DNA of 36,433 nucleotides, taken from contig JAQWYJ010000091.1 of NCBI GenBank assembly GCA_029254005.1, forward strand, positions 1 to 36,433. The letters are read 5' to 3'. How positions within the stretch are numbered: position 1 is the stretch's first letter; every line of letters starts with the position of its first letter. This DNA is from Porticoccaceae bacterium (GTDB taxonomy: Bacteria; Pseudomonadota; Gammaproteobacteria; Pseudomonadales; Porticoccaceae). The translations under genes were made by a program, and so were the position numbers. Of this stretch, positions 10,488 through 22,649 are shown in pieces. The notes under the pieces were generated by a model, which had not been told where the DNA came from, did no database searches, and was given only the letters and a program-made list of their open reading frames with translations.

Positions 10488-10540
10488 AACCTAATACGGC
10501 GCTGTAAGAGCGTCTTTCCAATCAGGCAGTATGCACGTTT

Positions 10541-11908
10541 ATGTTGCAGAATGATAAAGATACTATAGTAGCCATTGCTACGGGGTCAGGTCGCGGTGGC
10601 GTTGGTGTTGTAAGACTTTCCGGTGAGAATTTGGATGTATACATTAAGCAACTTACTACTGCAGTAGTAACGCCACGAAAAGCTATCTTCAGTGAGTTTT
10701 TGGATGATTCCGGTGTTGCGATAGACGAGGGTTTATTGCTTTATTTTCCTTCGCCTAATTCATTTACTGGTGAATCTGTTCTTGAACTTCAAGGCCATGG
10801 TGGCCCCATTATTTTAGATGCATTGGTTAAGCGGTGTATTTCTTTAGGAGCGCGGCTTGCGCGTCCTGGAGAGTTTTCTGAGCGAGCGTTTATTAATAAT
10901 AAGATGGATCTTGCACAAGCAGAGGCTGTTGCTGACTTAATTAACGCTAGTTCTGTTGAGGCTGCAAGGTCTGCGGTGCGTTCCATGCAAGGTGAGTTTT
11001 CAACCTTGGTAAATACATTAGTCGAAGACATGATAAAAATACGCATCTATGTTGAAGCGGCTATTGATTTTCCAGAAGAAGAAATAGATTTTTTAAGTAA
11101 TGACTCTTTGTTTAGCGATTTAGATACTCTCGCTAAAAACATGAGGTCGTTACTAACAAAAGCTTCACAAGGTGCCCTATTAAAAGAGGGTTTAACTCTC
11201 GTGTTAGCGGGAAAACCAAATGCGGGTAAATCAAGCTTGTTAAATGCCTTAGCTGGCTATGATGCGGCTATTGTCACGTCAGTTGCAGGCACAACTAGAG
11301 ATGTTTTGAGAGAAAAAATTACCATAAGAGGTTTGCCATTAAATATCATTGATACTGCTGGTTTACGGGATACCGCTGATGAAATTGAGGCTGAAGGTGT
11401 GCGCCGTGCATGGCGAGAAATAGAGACAGCAGATTATGTGTTATTTTTAGCCGACTCTACCGATAATATCCAATGCGATTTTAAGTCTATTTGGCCCGAA
11501 TTTTTTAAGCGTTATCCTGATCCTAATCAAAAGCTGGTTTTGCTGCTTAATAAGATTGATCTCTCAGGTTTAACCCAGGGTGAATTAAATCTTAAAAAGA
11601 ATACGTTTGCGATTTCGGCTAAAAAACAGATTGGTTTAGAACCTTTCTTTGACTATATTTGCCAAGATGCTGGATATTTAAATCAGACAGAAGGTGTCTT
11701 CTCTGCTCGTAGACGTCATCTGACAGCCCTTGAAGCAGGTTTGGATTTGGTCGTCACAGGCACACAACAACTTCGACTTGCAGGCGCTGGTGAATTGTTA
11801 GCTGAAGATCTAAGACAAGCACAAAAAGAGCTTTCGGAAATTACTGGCCAGTTTACTTCTGATGATCTCTTAGGACGTATATTTTCTTCATTTTGTATCG
11901 GTAAGTGA
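10541..11908 (+). CDS. mnmE: tRNA modification GTPase MnmE
   Basis: MnmE (TrmE) works with MnmG on tRNA wobble uridines. In 455 residues it has the formyl-tetrahydrofolate-binding N-domain (DTIVAIATGSGRGGVGVVRLSG), a helical domain, and an inserted G domain. The G domain shows the P-loop GKPNAGKS at 224-231, DTAGLRDTADEIE and NKID. The C-terminus is CIGK with the conserved Cys. Length and motifs equal the E. coli protein (454). No strong ribosome-binding site precedes the ATG at 10541. Usually mnmE is next to mnmG; here 3 kb and a strand change separate them because the block is inverted. A six-base inverted repeat (11905-11930) at its end lacks a T run. Confidence 0.97.
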   Translation: MLQNDKDTIVAIATGSGRGGVGVVRLSGENLDVYIKQLTTAVVTPRKAIFSEFLDDSGVAIDEGLLLYFPSPNSFTGESVLELQGHGGPIILDALVKRCISLGARLARPGEFSERAFINNKMDLAQAEAVADLINASSVEAARSAVRSMQGEFSTLVNTLVEDMIKIRIYVEAAIDFPEEEIDFLSNDSLFSDLDTLAKNMRSLLTKASQGALLKEGLTLVLAGKPNAGKSSLLNALAGYDAAIVTSVAGTTRDVLREKITIRGLPLNIIDTAGLRDTADEIEAEGVRRAWREIETADYVLFLADSTDNIQCDFKSIWPEFFKRYPDPNQKLVLLLNKIDLSGLTQGELNLKKNTFAISAKKQIGLEPFFDYICQDAGYLNQTEGVFSARRRHLTALEAGLDLVVTGTQQLRLAGAGELLAEDLRQAQKELSEITGQFTSDDLLGRIFSSFCIGK

Positions 11909-12276
11909 CTAAAAAATACTAGTGAGTCACGGTATATCTTAAACCTCCGTATTTTTAATTAACTTTTTTAAAATATTGCGTTTAATCACTGGATTTAAAC
12001 GACAAATTAACAGGTTATACACAAAATTTGATTATTTTTTAACCCAGTTATTAAATATTACTGTGAATAAAATAAAGCTTGTTTTTATATAAGTTGTTGT
12101 TTTTTATATATATTTTTATTTGTTTGTTTTTTTGTTAGGTTAAAATGTGTGGATAATATCTTTATTCTTATATAAACTAATTCAAAAGTATTACTAGGTT
12201 GCTAAGATTACATTTTATTGGTAAATAAGCTGGTCTTAGTATTGGTCTTTGAGGTGGTTTGGTTGTCTTTTAAGAC
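11909..12276. other. Candidate chromosomal origin oriC upstream of dnaA
   Basis: The 368-base gap before dnaA holds three DnaA boxes fitting TTATNCACA: TTATACACA (12015-12023, plus), TGTGAATAA (12062-12070, minus) and TGTGGATAA (12148-12156, minus, perfect). Between the last two, about 12079-12140 is almost pure A/T with long T runs, a plausible unwinding element. Gene context (dnaA-dnaN-recF-gyrB downstream) is typical of an origin. A box so close to dnaA would also allow autoregulation. No GATC is seen here, so Dam/SeqA control as in E. coli is unlikely. Confidence 0.75.
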
Positions 12277-13752
12277 ATGTCTCATTGTTTCTTAATGTTT
12301 ATAGGGGTTTGTGGTGCTTGTGTGCAATCTGATTTAGCTGCTATGGTTTGGCCTCAATGTCAGGCTCAACTCCGAGTGGAGTTGCCTGAGCAACAATTTA
12401 ATACTTGGATACGTCCACTTGTTGTGCAGTCTGGTTTTGAGAATCAGGTGCAGCTGTTAGCACCTAATAGGTTTATAGAAGATTGGGTAAAGAATAAATT
12501 TTTGGTTCGTATCGAAGAACTGATGGTTCAATTGGGTGGTACTAAAGTAACTGTTTTAGTTACGGTTTTACCGTCTTCAGGTGCTGTTTTTCAAAGTGAT
12601 GATGGGGCTCATACAACTCCACCTATTCTTTCTAGTCAAGATGTTAGTTGGCCAGATACGTCGAAACCCGACAAAGAAAAAGCGCTAGATATGCCGCCAG
12701 TTATTATTAAGTCAGCTGCAGAAAACAGTCTTAAAACCAATTTAAATCGAAATTTTACCTTTGATAGTTTTGTTGAAGGAAAGTCAAATCAACTGGCTTT
12801 TGCTGCTGCCCAGCAAGTAGCGGAAAATCCTGGTGGCTCTTACAACCCCTTATTTATTTATGGGGGTGTAGGTTTGGGTAAAACTCATCTTATGCACGCT
12901 GTTGGCCATGCTATGCGTCAGAAAAACCCAGAGGCTAAAATAGTTTATTTGCACTCTGAAAGGTTCGTCGCTGATATGGTAAAAGCATTGCAGTTAAAGG
13001 CCATAGACGAATTTAAAAGATTTTATCGTTCTGTTGATGCACTACTCATTGACGATATCCAGTTTTTTTCAGGGAAGGAAAGATCCCAAGAAGAGTTCTT
13101 TCATACCTACAATGCTCTGTTAGAGGGTGGCCAGCAGATGATATTAACTTGTGATCGTTACCCAAAAGAGATTGATGGTGTTGAAGAAAGGTTGAAGTCA
13201 AGATTTGGTTGGGGTTTGACTGTAGCGGTTGAGCCGCCAGAGCTTGAAACTCGAGCGGCGATTTTAATTAATAAGGCTGAGCAGTCAGGGATGGAGTTAT
13301 CCAAAGACGCTGCATTTTTTATTGCTCAGAGAATACGATCTAATGTGAGAGAGCTAGAGGGTGCTCTAAAGCGAGTTATGGCCCATGCTCAGTTCACTGG
13401 TCGTTCGATTGATATTGATTTAATCAGAGAATCTCTCAAAGATTTATTGGCACTTCAAGATAAGCTAGTTACCATAGATAATATTCAACGGGTAGTTGCA
13501 GATTACTACAAATTAAAGATGTCTGATATGTTATCAAAGAGGCGTAGTCGCTCTGTAGCAAGACCAAGGCAACTAGCTATGTCTATTGCCAAAGAGTTGA
13601 CTAACCATAGTCTCCCAGAAATTGGAGAGTCTTTCGGTGGCCGAGACCACACTACAGTATTACACGCTTGTCGTAAGGTTAAGGAACTTGAGGGTATGGA
13701 TAGGGAAGTGCAGAGGGACTTAAAAAACCTCTATCGCACGCTTTCTACTTAA
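12277..13752 (+). CDS. dnaA: Chromosomal replication initiator DnaA
   Basis: DnaA binds DnaA boxes, melts oriC and loads the helicase. Domain I is seen as [20 protein letters not shown], followed by a variable linker to about residue 155. The AAA+ domain has Walker A GGVGLGKT (196-203) and Walker [10 protein letters not shown]. The DNA-binding domain IV holds the signature [15 protein letters not shown]. It is most similar to Pseudomonas-type DnaA. The start is uncertain: the ATG at 12277 adds a cysteine-rich N-terminus not usual in the family and has no nearby Shine-Dalgarno. GTG at 12322 or ATG at 12343 fit the family length better. Confidence 0.96.
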   Translation: MSHCFLMFIGVCGACVQSDLAAMVWPQCQAQLRVELPEQQFNTWIRPLVVQSGFENQVQLLAPNRFIEDWVKNKFLVRIEELMVQLGGTKVTVLVTVLPSSGAVFQSDDGAHTTPPILSSQDVSWPDTSKPDKEKALDMPPVIIKSAAENSLKTNLNRNFTFDSFVEGKSNQLAFAAAQQVAENPGGSYNPLFIYGGVGLGKTHLMHAVGHAMRQKNPEAKIVYLHSERFVADMVKALQLKAIDEFKRFYRSVDALLIDDIQFFSGKERSQEEFFHTYNALLEGGQQMILTCDRYPKEIDGVEERLKSRFGWGLTVAVEPPELETRAAILINKAEQSGMELSKDAAFFIAQRIRSNVRELEGALKRVMAHAQFTGRSIDIDLIRESLKDLLALQDKLVTIDNIQRVVADYYKLKMSDMLSKRRSRSVARPRQLAMSIAKELTNHSLPEIGESFGGRDHTTVLHACRKVKELEGMDREVQRDLKNLYRTLST

Positions 13753-13805
13753 CGCTCAATATATTTTTTATTTTTTGTTATTTGATGCTGGAGCTATTAA
13801 ATACT

Positions 13806-14903
13806 ATGAAATTTAGTCTGTCACGTGAATCAGTTTTAAAGCCATTACAGTTAGTTGTTGGGGTGGTTGAGCGCCGGCAAACACTACCTATTTTATCTAA
13901 TGTTTTGTTAAATCTTGAACACACTCGATTATCAATCACTGGAACTGACCTTGAGGTTGAAATTGTTGGCGTAACAGAAGTATCTTCAGGTGGAGAAGAT
14001 GGCGACGTTACTGTGTCTGCAAGAAAACTTGTTGATATTTGTCGATCGTTACCGGACGGTGCGAATATTGAGTTTTCCAGTAGTGAGGGAAAAGCCACGA
14101 TAAAGAGTGGCCGCAGTAAATTCACGCTTGCTACGTTGCCGGCTAATGAGTTCCCTTCAGTTGACGAGGGCGAGAAAGCAGTAGAGTTTGTTGTCTCTGG
14201 ATCTCTGTTGAAGGGGTTGATAGAGTCCACATCGTTCGCCATGGCTCAACAGGATGTCAGATATTACCTTAATGGGATGTTGTGGGAATTGAACAGTAAT
14301 CAATTGCGAGCAGTCGCTACTGACGGCCATCGCATGGCGTTAAGTGATGGTTCTTGCGATGTTTCGGTTGATGCTGCTATTGCGTCAATATTGCCGCGTA
14401 AGGGTATTATCGAGCTATCTCGATTGCTTGACGAGACAGATGTAAAAGTCACTATGGGTTCAAACCATATAAGGGTTCTGGGTAGCGATTATTGTTTCAC
14501 CTCTAAACTTGTTGATGGTGCTTACCCTGATTATGATCGTGTGTTGCCTAAAGGTGGTGATAAAGTTGTTGTTGGTGATCGAGCTGAATTAAAGCAGGCG
14601 TTTGGTCGTGCTGCGATTTTATCAAATGAGAAATATCGCGGCGTGCGTATATTGTTGTCCAGTGGATCGTTAAAAATGGTGGCTAACAATCCTGAGCAAG
14701 AGCAAGCTGAAGAGGAGGTGTTTGTTGACTATCAGGGCGAAGAGCTAGAAATTGGTTTTAATGTTAGTTACTTGCTGGACGTCTTAAATGTTGTCAATGG
14801 CGATAAAGTAAGAATTACCTTATCCAATGCTAATAGCAGTGCTTTAGTAGAGGATGCTGAGGACGGTTCGGCGGTATATGTTGTCATGCCTATGCGTCTA
14901 TAG
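13806..14903 (+). CDS. dnaN: DNA polymerase III sliding clamp (beta subunit)
   Basis: The beta clamp encircles DNA and tethers polymerase III. The 365 residues are nearly the same length as E. coli DnaN (366), with the family start MKFSLSRESVLKPLQ. Also present are RQTLPILSNVLL, SITGTDLEVE, DVRYYLNGMLWE, TDGHRMA, and the C-terminal VVMPMRL that lines the partner-binding pocket. The frame is open from 13782, but the ATG at 13806 matches the conserved N-terminus; GGAG lies 12 bases before it. It follows dnaA by 53 bases and precedes recF, the usual order. Confidence 0.97.
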   Translation: MKFSLSRESVLKPLQLVVGVVERRQTLPILSNVLLNLEHTRLSITGTDLEVEIVGVTEVSSGGEDGDVTVSARKLVDICRSLPDGANIEFSSSEGKATIKSGRSKFTLATLPANEFPSVDEGEKAVEFVVSGSLLKGLIESTSFAMAQQDVRYYLNGMLWELNSNQLRAVATDGHRMALSDGSCDVSVDAAIASILPRKGIIELSRLLDETDVKVTMGSNHIRVLGSDYCFTSKLVDGAYPDYDRVLPKGGDKVVVGDRAELKQAFGRAAILSNEKYRGVRILLSSGSLKMVANNPEQEQAEEEVFVDYQGEELEIGFNVSYLLDVLNVVNGDKVRITLSNANSSALVEDAEDGSAVYVVMPMRL

Positions 14904-14936
14904 CTTGGTGGTGTTGACGACCTGGATAACTGATTG

Positions 14937-16025
14937 ATGCATATTTCTCACCTTGAAGTTCATCAGGTGCGTAATTTGAAGCATGTTTTAATTGACTGCC
15001 ATAGTCTAGCCAATGTTGTCTATGGCGTTAATGGTAGTGGTAAAACCAGTTTTTTAGAGGCTCTACATCTTTTGGGTCGAGGTAAATCCTTTAGGCATAG
15101 AGACTTACGCTTGGTTATCAACCATGATGCGGACGATTTAATAGTTTCTGGTAAGGTCGAGCGCCAGACCCCTTTAAGAACTCACCAATTGGGTGTCAAA
15201 CGAACACGCAGTGGTCATTTTAATGCGCGCATGGATGGTGAAAGCGTGCAGGCCGCGGTACAGCTTGCCGCTATAGCCCCTTTGCAACTTATTGACGCCC
15301 ATAGTTTTGATCTTCTTGAAGGCGGCCCTCTTCAGCGTAGACAGTTTTTAGATTGGGGTGTGTTCCACGTGGAACCATCCTATGCTGATCTTTGGCGTCG
15401 CTTTCAAAAAACATTAAAACAGCGGAATCAATTGTTACGTCATGGTAGAATAGACGAAGATTCTTTGCGCATATGGACGGCGGAATTAATCCCTTTAAGT
15501 GAGGCAATAACAAGGTACCGTCAAGAGTATTTAGTTGGTCTGGCAGATCACATAGAGGTTGTGGTAGATAAGTTTGATGGTCTTGGGCTGTTAGGTGTTG
15601 AATATTATAGAGGTTGGCGTGATGGTTGCTCATTATCAGACGTGATGTCAGGTGATGTGGCTCGTGATAAATTGCTGGGGACCACTAGCCATGGAGCCCA
15701 AAAGGGTGACCTTAAGATTAAAGTAGATGGGGTTTCAGCCTCAGACTCATTGTCGCGGGGTCAAACAAAATTATTGGTTTACGCATTGAAATTAGCTCAG
15801 GCGACGTATTATCGTTCGAAAATGGGCGAGTCTTGTATTTTTTTGTTAGATGATCTGCCTGCTGAGCTTGATCATAGGCATCGGCGGCAGGTAATAGATT
15901 GTTTGTATGATCTTGATTGCCAGTTTTTTGTTACTGGTGTTGATAGGCATGATTTTGATGGTTTGGTTAGAGAAAATGCGCACAAAATGTTCTACGTGGA
16001 ACATGGTGTTGTGGTGGCGAGTTGA
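14937..16025 (+). CDS. recF: DNA replication and repair protein RecF
   Basis: RecF is an SMC-like ATPase that, with RecO and RecR, loads RecA at gaps. Walker A is GVNGSGKTS near residue 31, the signature motif is LSRGQTKLLVYALKLAQ, and Walker B is IFLLDDLPAELD. Length (362) is normal. The ATG at 14937 is preferred over the TTG just before it. The gene carries two parS-like palindromes: the conserved FHVEP motif is encoded by a perfect ParB site, and FYVEH near the C-terminus by a one-mismatch copy. It lies between dnaN and gyrB. Confidence 0.96.
   Translation: MHISHLEVHQVRNLKHVLIDCHSLANVVYGVNGSGKTSFLEALHLLGRGKSFRHRDLRLVINHDADDLIVSGKVERQTPLRTHQLGVKRTRSGHFNARMDGESVQAAVQLAAIAPLQLIDAHSFDLLEGGPLQRRQFLDWGVFHVEPSYADLWRRFQKTLKQRNQLLRHGRIDEDSLRIWTAELIPLSEAITRYRQEYLVGLADHIEVVVDKFDGLGLLGVEYYRGWRDGCSLSDVMSGDVARDKLLGTTSHGAQKGDLKIKVDGVSASDSLSRGQTKLLVYALKLAQATYYRSKMGESCIFLLDDLPAELDHRHRRQVIDCLYDLDCQFFVTGVDRHDFDGLVRENAHKMFYVEHGVVVAS
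15361..15376. other. parS site (ParB-binding palindrome) inside recF
   Basis: TGTTCCACGTGGAACC is a perfect 14-base palindrome core (GTTCCACGTGGAAC) and, from established knowledge, equals a parS sequence of Pseudomonas aeruginosa. parS sites cluster near the origin, and parA/parB are in this window. It lies within the recF reading frame and encodes the conserved Val-Phe-His-Val-Glu-Pro. Confidence 0.9.
15988..16003. other. Second parS-like site near the recF 3' end
   Basis: TGTTCTACGTGGAACA has one mismatch to a perfect parS palindrome (T instead of C at position 6). It lies 627 bases after the perfect site, in the last codons of recF (Phe-Tyr-Val-Glu-His). Two sites at this spacing suggest a small ParB loading cluster; binding strength of this copy is uncertain. 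Confidence 0.7.
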
Positions 16026-18461
<2,436 letters not shown>

Positions 18462-18483
18462 ATTTAGCCGCCTGTATGATGCA

Positions 18484-19221
18484 TCAGCTGGTTTTCGGAT
18501 CATTGTTATTTATGGCGCTCATAATCCAGTCTTTTGCAGCATCGGTTAGTTCTCGTGGGTTTTGTGCTGATGTATCGATTGGTTTGCCAATAATCAGGTG
18601 AATCGTACCAGGTGTTTTCAGCCAGCTGTTAGTAGGCCAATGTGCACCAGCATTATGGGCGATTGGAATAATTGGTACTTTAGCCGCTTTTGCCAACGCG
18701 GCGCCACCGGTCTTAAATGTTCCAAGGTTAGCGTGAGGACGGCGTGTCCCTTCAGGATAAATCACGACTCTAATATTCTGGTTTAGACGTTCTTGCCCTT
18801 TGTTAAGAACAGTGCGAATAGACGATAGTGGCTGAGATCTGTTTATTGCTATGGGAGTCATTGCCGCCAGACTCCAGCCAAAAAAGGGTAGCCACATTAA
18901 TTCTCGCTTTAATACAAAGCTTGCTGGTTGCAACAACCACTGTAGATAAAATGATTCCCAGGCGCTCTGATGATTGCATAATATTACACAGACCCCTGTT
19001 GGAATATTTTCAATTCCAATTACCTTTACGTTAATATCACAGACGAATTTTAGCCATTGCATTATTATATAATTGCCAACACTCAGTGTTTTTTGTCGCT
19101 TCAAAGTAGATTGGAAATAACTTACCCCGCTGACAATTCCCATAAGAAATACAATAATGAATAAACCGATATAAAAGATGATCGATTTAACAGCAGTAAC
19201 TAACCAATTAAAATAACTCAC
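18484..19221 (-). CDS. 1-acyl-sn-glycerol-3-phosphate acyltransferase (PlsC family)
   Basis: Member of the lysophospholipid acyltransferase family, expected to acylate lysophosphatidic acid in the inner membrane. It has an N-terminal hydrophobic anchor (about 11-35), the catalytic block NHQSAWE (His84 to Glu89; this subgroup has Glu where others have Asp), and the substrate motif PEGTR at 156-160. It resembles the gene next to gyrB in Pseudomonas aeruginosa (lptA, PA0005). There, gmhB lies between it and glyS; here only a 190-base gap separates them. It converges on gyrB with 22 bases between stops and no obvious terminator. Confidence 0.9.
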   Translation of the reverse strand: MSYFNWLVTAVKSIIFYIGLFIIVFLMGIVSGVSYFQSTLKRQKTLSVGNYIIMQWLKFVCDINVKVIGIENIPTGVCVILCNHQSAWESFYLQWLLQPASFVLKRELMWLPFFGWSLAAMTPIAINRSQPLSSIRTVLNKGQERLNQNIRVVIYPEGTRRPHANLGTFKTGGAALAKAAKVPIIPIAHNAGAHWPTNSWLKTPGTIHLIIGKPIDTSAQNPRELTDAAKDWIMSAINNNDPKTS

Positions 19222-19411
19222 GTAATATCCTTATTTGTCGTGTTTGAGATTAGTTAGCTAATTTACTGTATCTGGGTGAGATACAGGCCTATTATTTCGC
19301 TGTCCTTTAATCACAGTCTAGATTGTCAGATTGCGATATAAGTTATTTTTCCCGCTAACTATTAGTTTTTATTTTTGATTTATCCATAAAATTTTTAATG
19401 AATACGCCGCA

Positions 19412-21496
19412 TTATTTAGTTACTGCCATTTGCGCAATGTCAGCTACGTTGATGAATAGGATACGTAAATCTTGTAGTAACCGCAGTCTGTTTGACCGAA
19501 CTTCGTTGTCGTCGACCATCACCATAACATCATTAAAAAAACTATCGATAGGATCACGTAAGCTAGCTAAATTCGTGAGTAGCTGACTGTAGTCCCGTTT
19601 TTCTAAAAGCGGTTTAGATTCAGTTTTCAAAATTGCTACGGCATTGGCAAGTATTTGTTCCGCCGGGTCTTGAAAAAGTAACGAATTTACTTCTCCTATA
19701 GAGCCACTGTTGGCGTGTTTTCCTAAAATGTTAGATACTCTTTTGTTCGCAGCAGCTAAGTCGTTTGCTTCTGGTAACAATGAAAATGCATATACAGCTT
19801 TCACGCGAGAATCTATATCAAGGGGGTTTGACAAGTTAAGTGAGGCTACTGATAGAAAAATTTCTGACTTCAGGCCTTCGTCTTTATACCAAGCTTTAAA
19901 TCGCTCCAATACATATGTAAGTACTTGCTTACATGTTTTTCCGTGATTCTCAGGGGTCAATTTAAAGTTTCTTGCTGCTGCTTCAATAGCTGTCTTTAAA
20001 TCAAGATCAATATTGCCTCCCACTAGTATGCGCAATATCGCCAGGCTTGCACGTCTCAACGCAAAAGGGTCTCTAGAACCTGAGGGTTGTTGACCTATGC
20101 TAAAGATGCCTACAAGTGTATCAAGTTTGTCGGCTAACGCCACAGCAGTACCCACAGCAGTAGCGGGCAAATTATCTTTAGCGAATCGAGGCAAGTACTG
20201 TTCTAGCTGAGCTTGAGCTACATCAGGATGTTCCCCATCGTTGATAGCATAATAACGACCCATAATGCCTTGTAGATCGGCAAATTCACCTACCATATCC
20301 GAGACAAGATCTGACTTACTGATCTCGCCGCTTCGCCTAGCAAGGGCGGGATCTGCTTTCACGGATGGTGCCAGTACTTCAGCAAGAGCCGCCACTCGTT
20401 CTGTTTTATCAAAAAGTGATCCTAACTTTTCTTGAAACACCACTGTTTTGAGGGCTTCACGTCTGTCAATAAGGCTAATAGCTGAGTCATTTTTATAAAA
20501 GAAGGCCGCATCCGCTAGTCTAGGTCGAATCACTCGTTCATTGCCACTAATAATTTCTTGTGGATTTTTGCTAATGATGTTTGCAACGGTGATAAAAGCT
20601 GCCATTAATTGTTGCTTAGAGTCTACAACGTGAAAGTATTTTTGATGCTCTTTCATCGACGACACAAGTGCTTCAGGAGGCACGGCTAAAAAAGCCTTGT
20701 CAAAGTGACCTAACAGGGCTACGGGCCATTCATTAAGTGCAGCGACTTCGATAAGCAGGTCAGGATCTATCACTGCCACGCCCTGGATTTGTGCCGCAAG
20801 TTGGTTGACAGAGGATTGAATAATATCAACGCGTTTATTCAGATCTACGATCACAAAGCCATCGTGCAATTGCTGTTCATAGGATTTCGGAGAACGAATC
20901 TGAATGTCCCCTTTTCCCAAAAATCGATGCCCTTGGCTTATATCACCGCTGGTCAGACCAAATATATCTTCATGCAGGGTTACTCCATCAAATAGCAACA
21001 CTGCCCATTGTACCGGCCTTACAAATTCTTCTTTGCTTTTACCCCAACGCATCCGTTTGGGTATTGGTAAGGTCCGCAAACTCTCTGATAAAACCCTTCC
21101 AAGCAGTTCAGATGTTGGCCTTCCTTCAAGAACACTGCGCACACAAAGCTTATCTTGTTTACCATCGTTCTCAATGTAGGACGCTAGGTCTGCGAGGTTT
21201 AAGCTATTTTTATTGGCAAATGCCTGTGCTGCTTTTGTTGGTCGATTGTCAGCGTCAAAGGCCACCTTTAGTGGTGGGCCCCAGCTTACTGTTTCTGCAT
21301 CTGGTGTTCGCGTATCTAGATCACTTATTAAAACAGCAAGGCGTCGTGGTGCAGCGAATAACTGGACCTCACCAAAAGACAAGTTATGGTTTAACAAGCC
21401 AATACGGACGCCCTCACCTAATGCCAAAGATAAATTTTTCAATGCTTTAGGTGGCAGCTCTTCGGTTCCCAGTTCAAACAATAAATCAGCTTTCAC
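19412..21496 (-). CDS. glyS: Glycyl-tRNA synthetase beta subunit
   Basis: Beta chain of the bacterial alpha2beta2 glycyl-tRNA synthetase. It recognises tRNA-Gly and is needed for aminoacylation, which is catalysed by the alpha chain. The opening [16 protein letters not shown] is the family signature. An HD-like region ([14 protein letters not shown]) and a C-terminal anticodon-binding domain follow; 694 residues matches E. coli (689). The start is GTG at 21494-21496, overlapping the TGA of glyQ in a four-base GTGA, so the two chains are probably translated in a coupled way. Confidence 0.97.
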   Translation of the reverse strand: MKADLLFELGTEELPPKALKNLSLALGEGVRIGLLNHNLSFGEVQLFAAPRRLAVLISDLDTRTPDAETVSWGPPLKVAFDADNRPTKAAQAFANKNSLNLADLASYIENDGKQDKLCVRSVLEGRPTSELLGRVLSESLRTLPIPKRMRWGKSKEEFVRPVQWAVLLFDGVTLHEDIFGLTSGDISQGHRFLGKGDIQIRSPKSYEQQLHDGFVIVDLNKRVDIIQSSVNQLAAQIQGVAVIDPDLLIEVAALNEWPVALLGHFDKAFLAVPPEALVSSMKEHQKYFHVVDSKQQLMAAFITVANIISKNPQEIISGNERVIRPRLADAAFFYKNDSAISLIDRREALKTVVFQEKLGSLFDKTERVAALAEVLAPSVKADPALARRSGEISKSDLVSDMVGEFADLQGIMGRYYAINDGEHPDVAQAQLEQYLPRFAKDNLPATAVGTAVALADKLDTLVGIFSIGQQPSGSRDPFALRRASLAILRILVGGNIDLDLKTAIEAAARNFKLTPENHGKTCKQVLTYVLERFKAWYKDEGLKSEIFLSVASLNLSNPLDIDSRVKAVYAFSLLPEANDLAAANKRVSNILGKHANSGSIGEVNSLLFQDPAEQILANAVAILKTESKPLLEKRDYSQLLTNLASLRDPIDSFFNDVMVMVDDNEVRSNRLRLLQDLRILFINVADIAQMAVTK

Positions 21497-22443
21497 ATCG
21501 ATTCTCCAGTGTGCTGGGCCAGCACTTCTTGTGCAATTTCTTCAGATGCTAGGGGGAACCCGGCTGCCATCCGTGAGTTAAAGTAACTTTGTGCGACTCC
21601 TCGAGCCAAGCTACGTACTCGTAAGATGAATCGTTGACGTTCAGTGACGGAAATTGCTTTCCGAGCATCTAATAAATTAAATGTGTGTGAGGCTTTCATA
21701 ACCATTTCGTAGGCTGGTAGCGGTAAATTATTTTTAATTAAATGATTACTGTCTTTTTCATATTGATCAAAAGCGTCAAACAAAAATGAAACATCCGCAT
21801 GTTCAAAGTTAAACGTCGACATTTCAATTTCATTTTGCAAAAACACATCGCCATAACTCACATTGCCTTGTGGACCTTTTGCCCAAACTAAATCGTAAAT
21901 ACTATCAACAGTTTGCAAGTACATAGCTATGCGTTCGAGTCCGTAGGTTATTTCTCCGGTTACGGGATAGCATTCAAGACCACCAACTTGCTGAAAATAA
22001 GTAAATTGAGAAACCTCCATTCCATTTAACCATACTTCCCAGCCTAGACCCCAGGCGCCGAGTGTGGGCGACTCCCAGTTATCTTCTACAAACCGAATAT
22101 CATGTACCAAGGTATCAATACCCAATGCTCTTAAGGAGCCTAGATACAATTCTTGAAAGTCCTCTGGTGATGGTTTCATGACGACCTGAAATTGATAGTA
22201 ATGTTGCAATCTATTAGGATTTTCGCCATAGCGTCCATCTGTAGGTCGCCGCGAGGGTTGCACATAGGCGCTATTCCAGTTCTCAGGTCCTATAGACCTT
22301 AAGAATGTCGCCGGATGGAAAGTACCGGCACCAACCTCCATATCAAGTGGCTGCATAATAACGCAACCTTGGTCGGCCCAATATTGTTGAAGTCTAGCGA
22401 TCAAATCCTGAAAAGTATCTGGTGGTGCGGGAAGGTTACTCAC
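21493..22443 (-). CDS. glyQ: Glycyl-tRNA synthetase alpha subunit
   Basis: Catalytic alpha chain of the tetrameric glycyl-tRNA synthetase. Conserved blocks include [80 protein letters not shown] and [10 protein letters not shown]. The 316 residues slightly exceed E. coli (303). The start is GTG at 22441-22443; the upstream in-phase region gives no better start and the ribosome-binding site is weak. It begins the glyQ-glyS pair and is divergent from the LpxL-like gene across about 200 bases. A TATAAT-like box lies at 22487-22492 on its strand without a good -35. Confidence 0.97.
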   Translation of the reverse strand: MSNLPAPPDTFQDLIARLQQYWADQGCVIMQPLDMEVGAGTFHPATFLRSIGPENWNSAYVQPSRRPTDGRYGENPNRLQHYYQFQVVMKPSPEDFQELYLGSLRALGIDTLVHDIRFVEDNWESPTLGAWGLGWEVWLNGMEVSQFTYFQQVGGLECYPVTGEITYGLERIAMYLQTVDSIYDLVWAKGPQGNVSYGDVFLQNEIEMSTFNFEHADVSFLFDAFDQYEKDSNHLIKNNLPLPAYEMVMKASHTFNLLDARKAISVTERQRFILRVRSLARGVAQSYFNSRMAAGFPLASEEIAQEVLAQHTGESM

Positions 22444-22649
22444 GAAAGTTTACTCACTGTGCAAAATAAAATAAAACCAAGTATGAATTATAAAGCCGCG
22501 AATAGATAAAGATAGGGGTTATGGCGCGCAAAAGTATGAATTAGCTAGCAGGCTAGTCCACGCTTTAGATATACTGCCTTTGAATTACAATAAATCGGTT
22601 TTTTCAGCAATCATTTTAACGTTATATTAAGCCACAGGAGATGATCTCG

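Noticed and set aside
13811-13826. CACGTG palindrome in dnaN resembling parS
   Set aside because: Three mismatches to the parS consensus in the flanks, much weaker than the recF sites.
15289-15633. Open frames antisense to recF, gyrB, glyS and others
   Set aside because: They mirror well-supported genes and show no family features or ribosome-binding sites.
22487-22515. Sigma70 promoter for glyQ
   Set aside because: TATAAT is present on the minus strand but no acceptable -35 at 16-18 bases.
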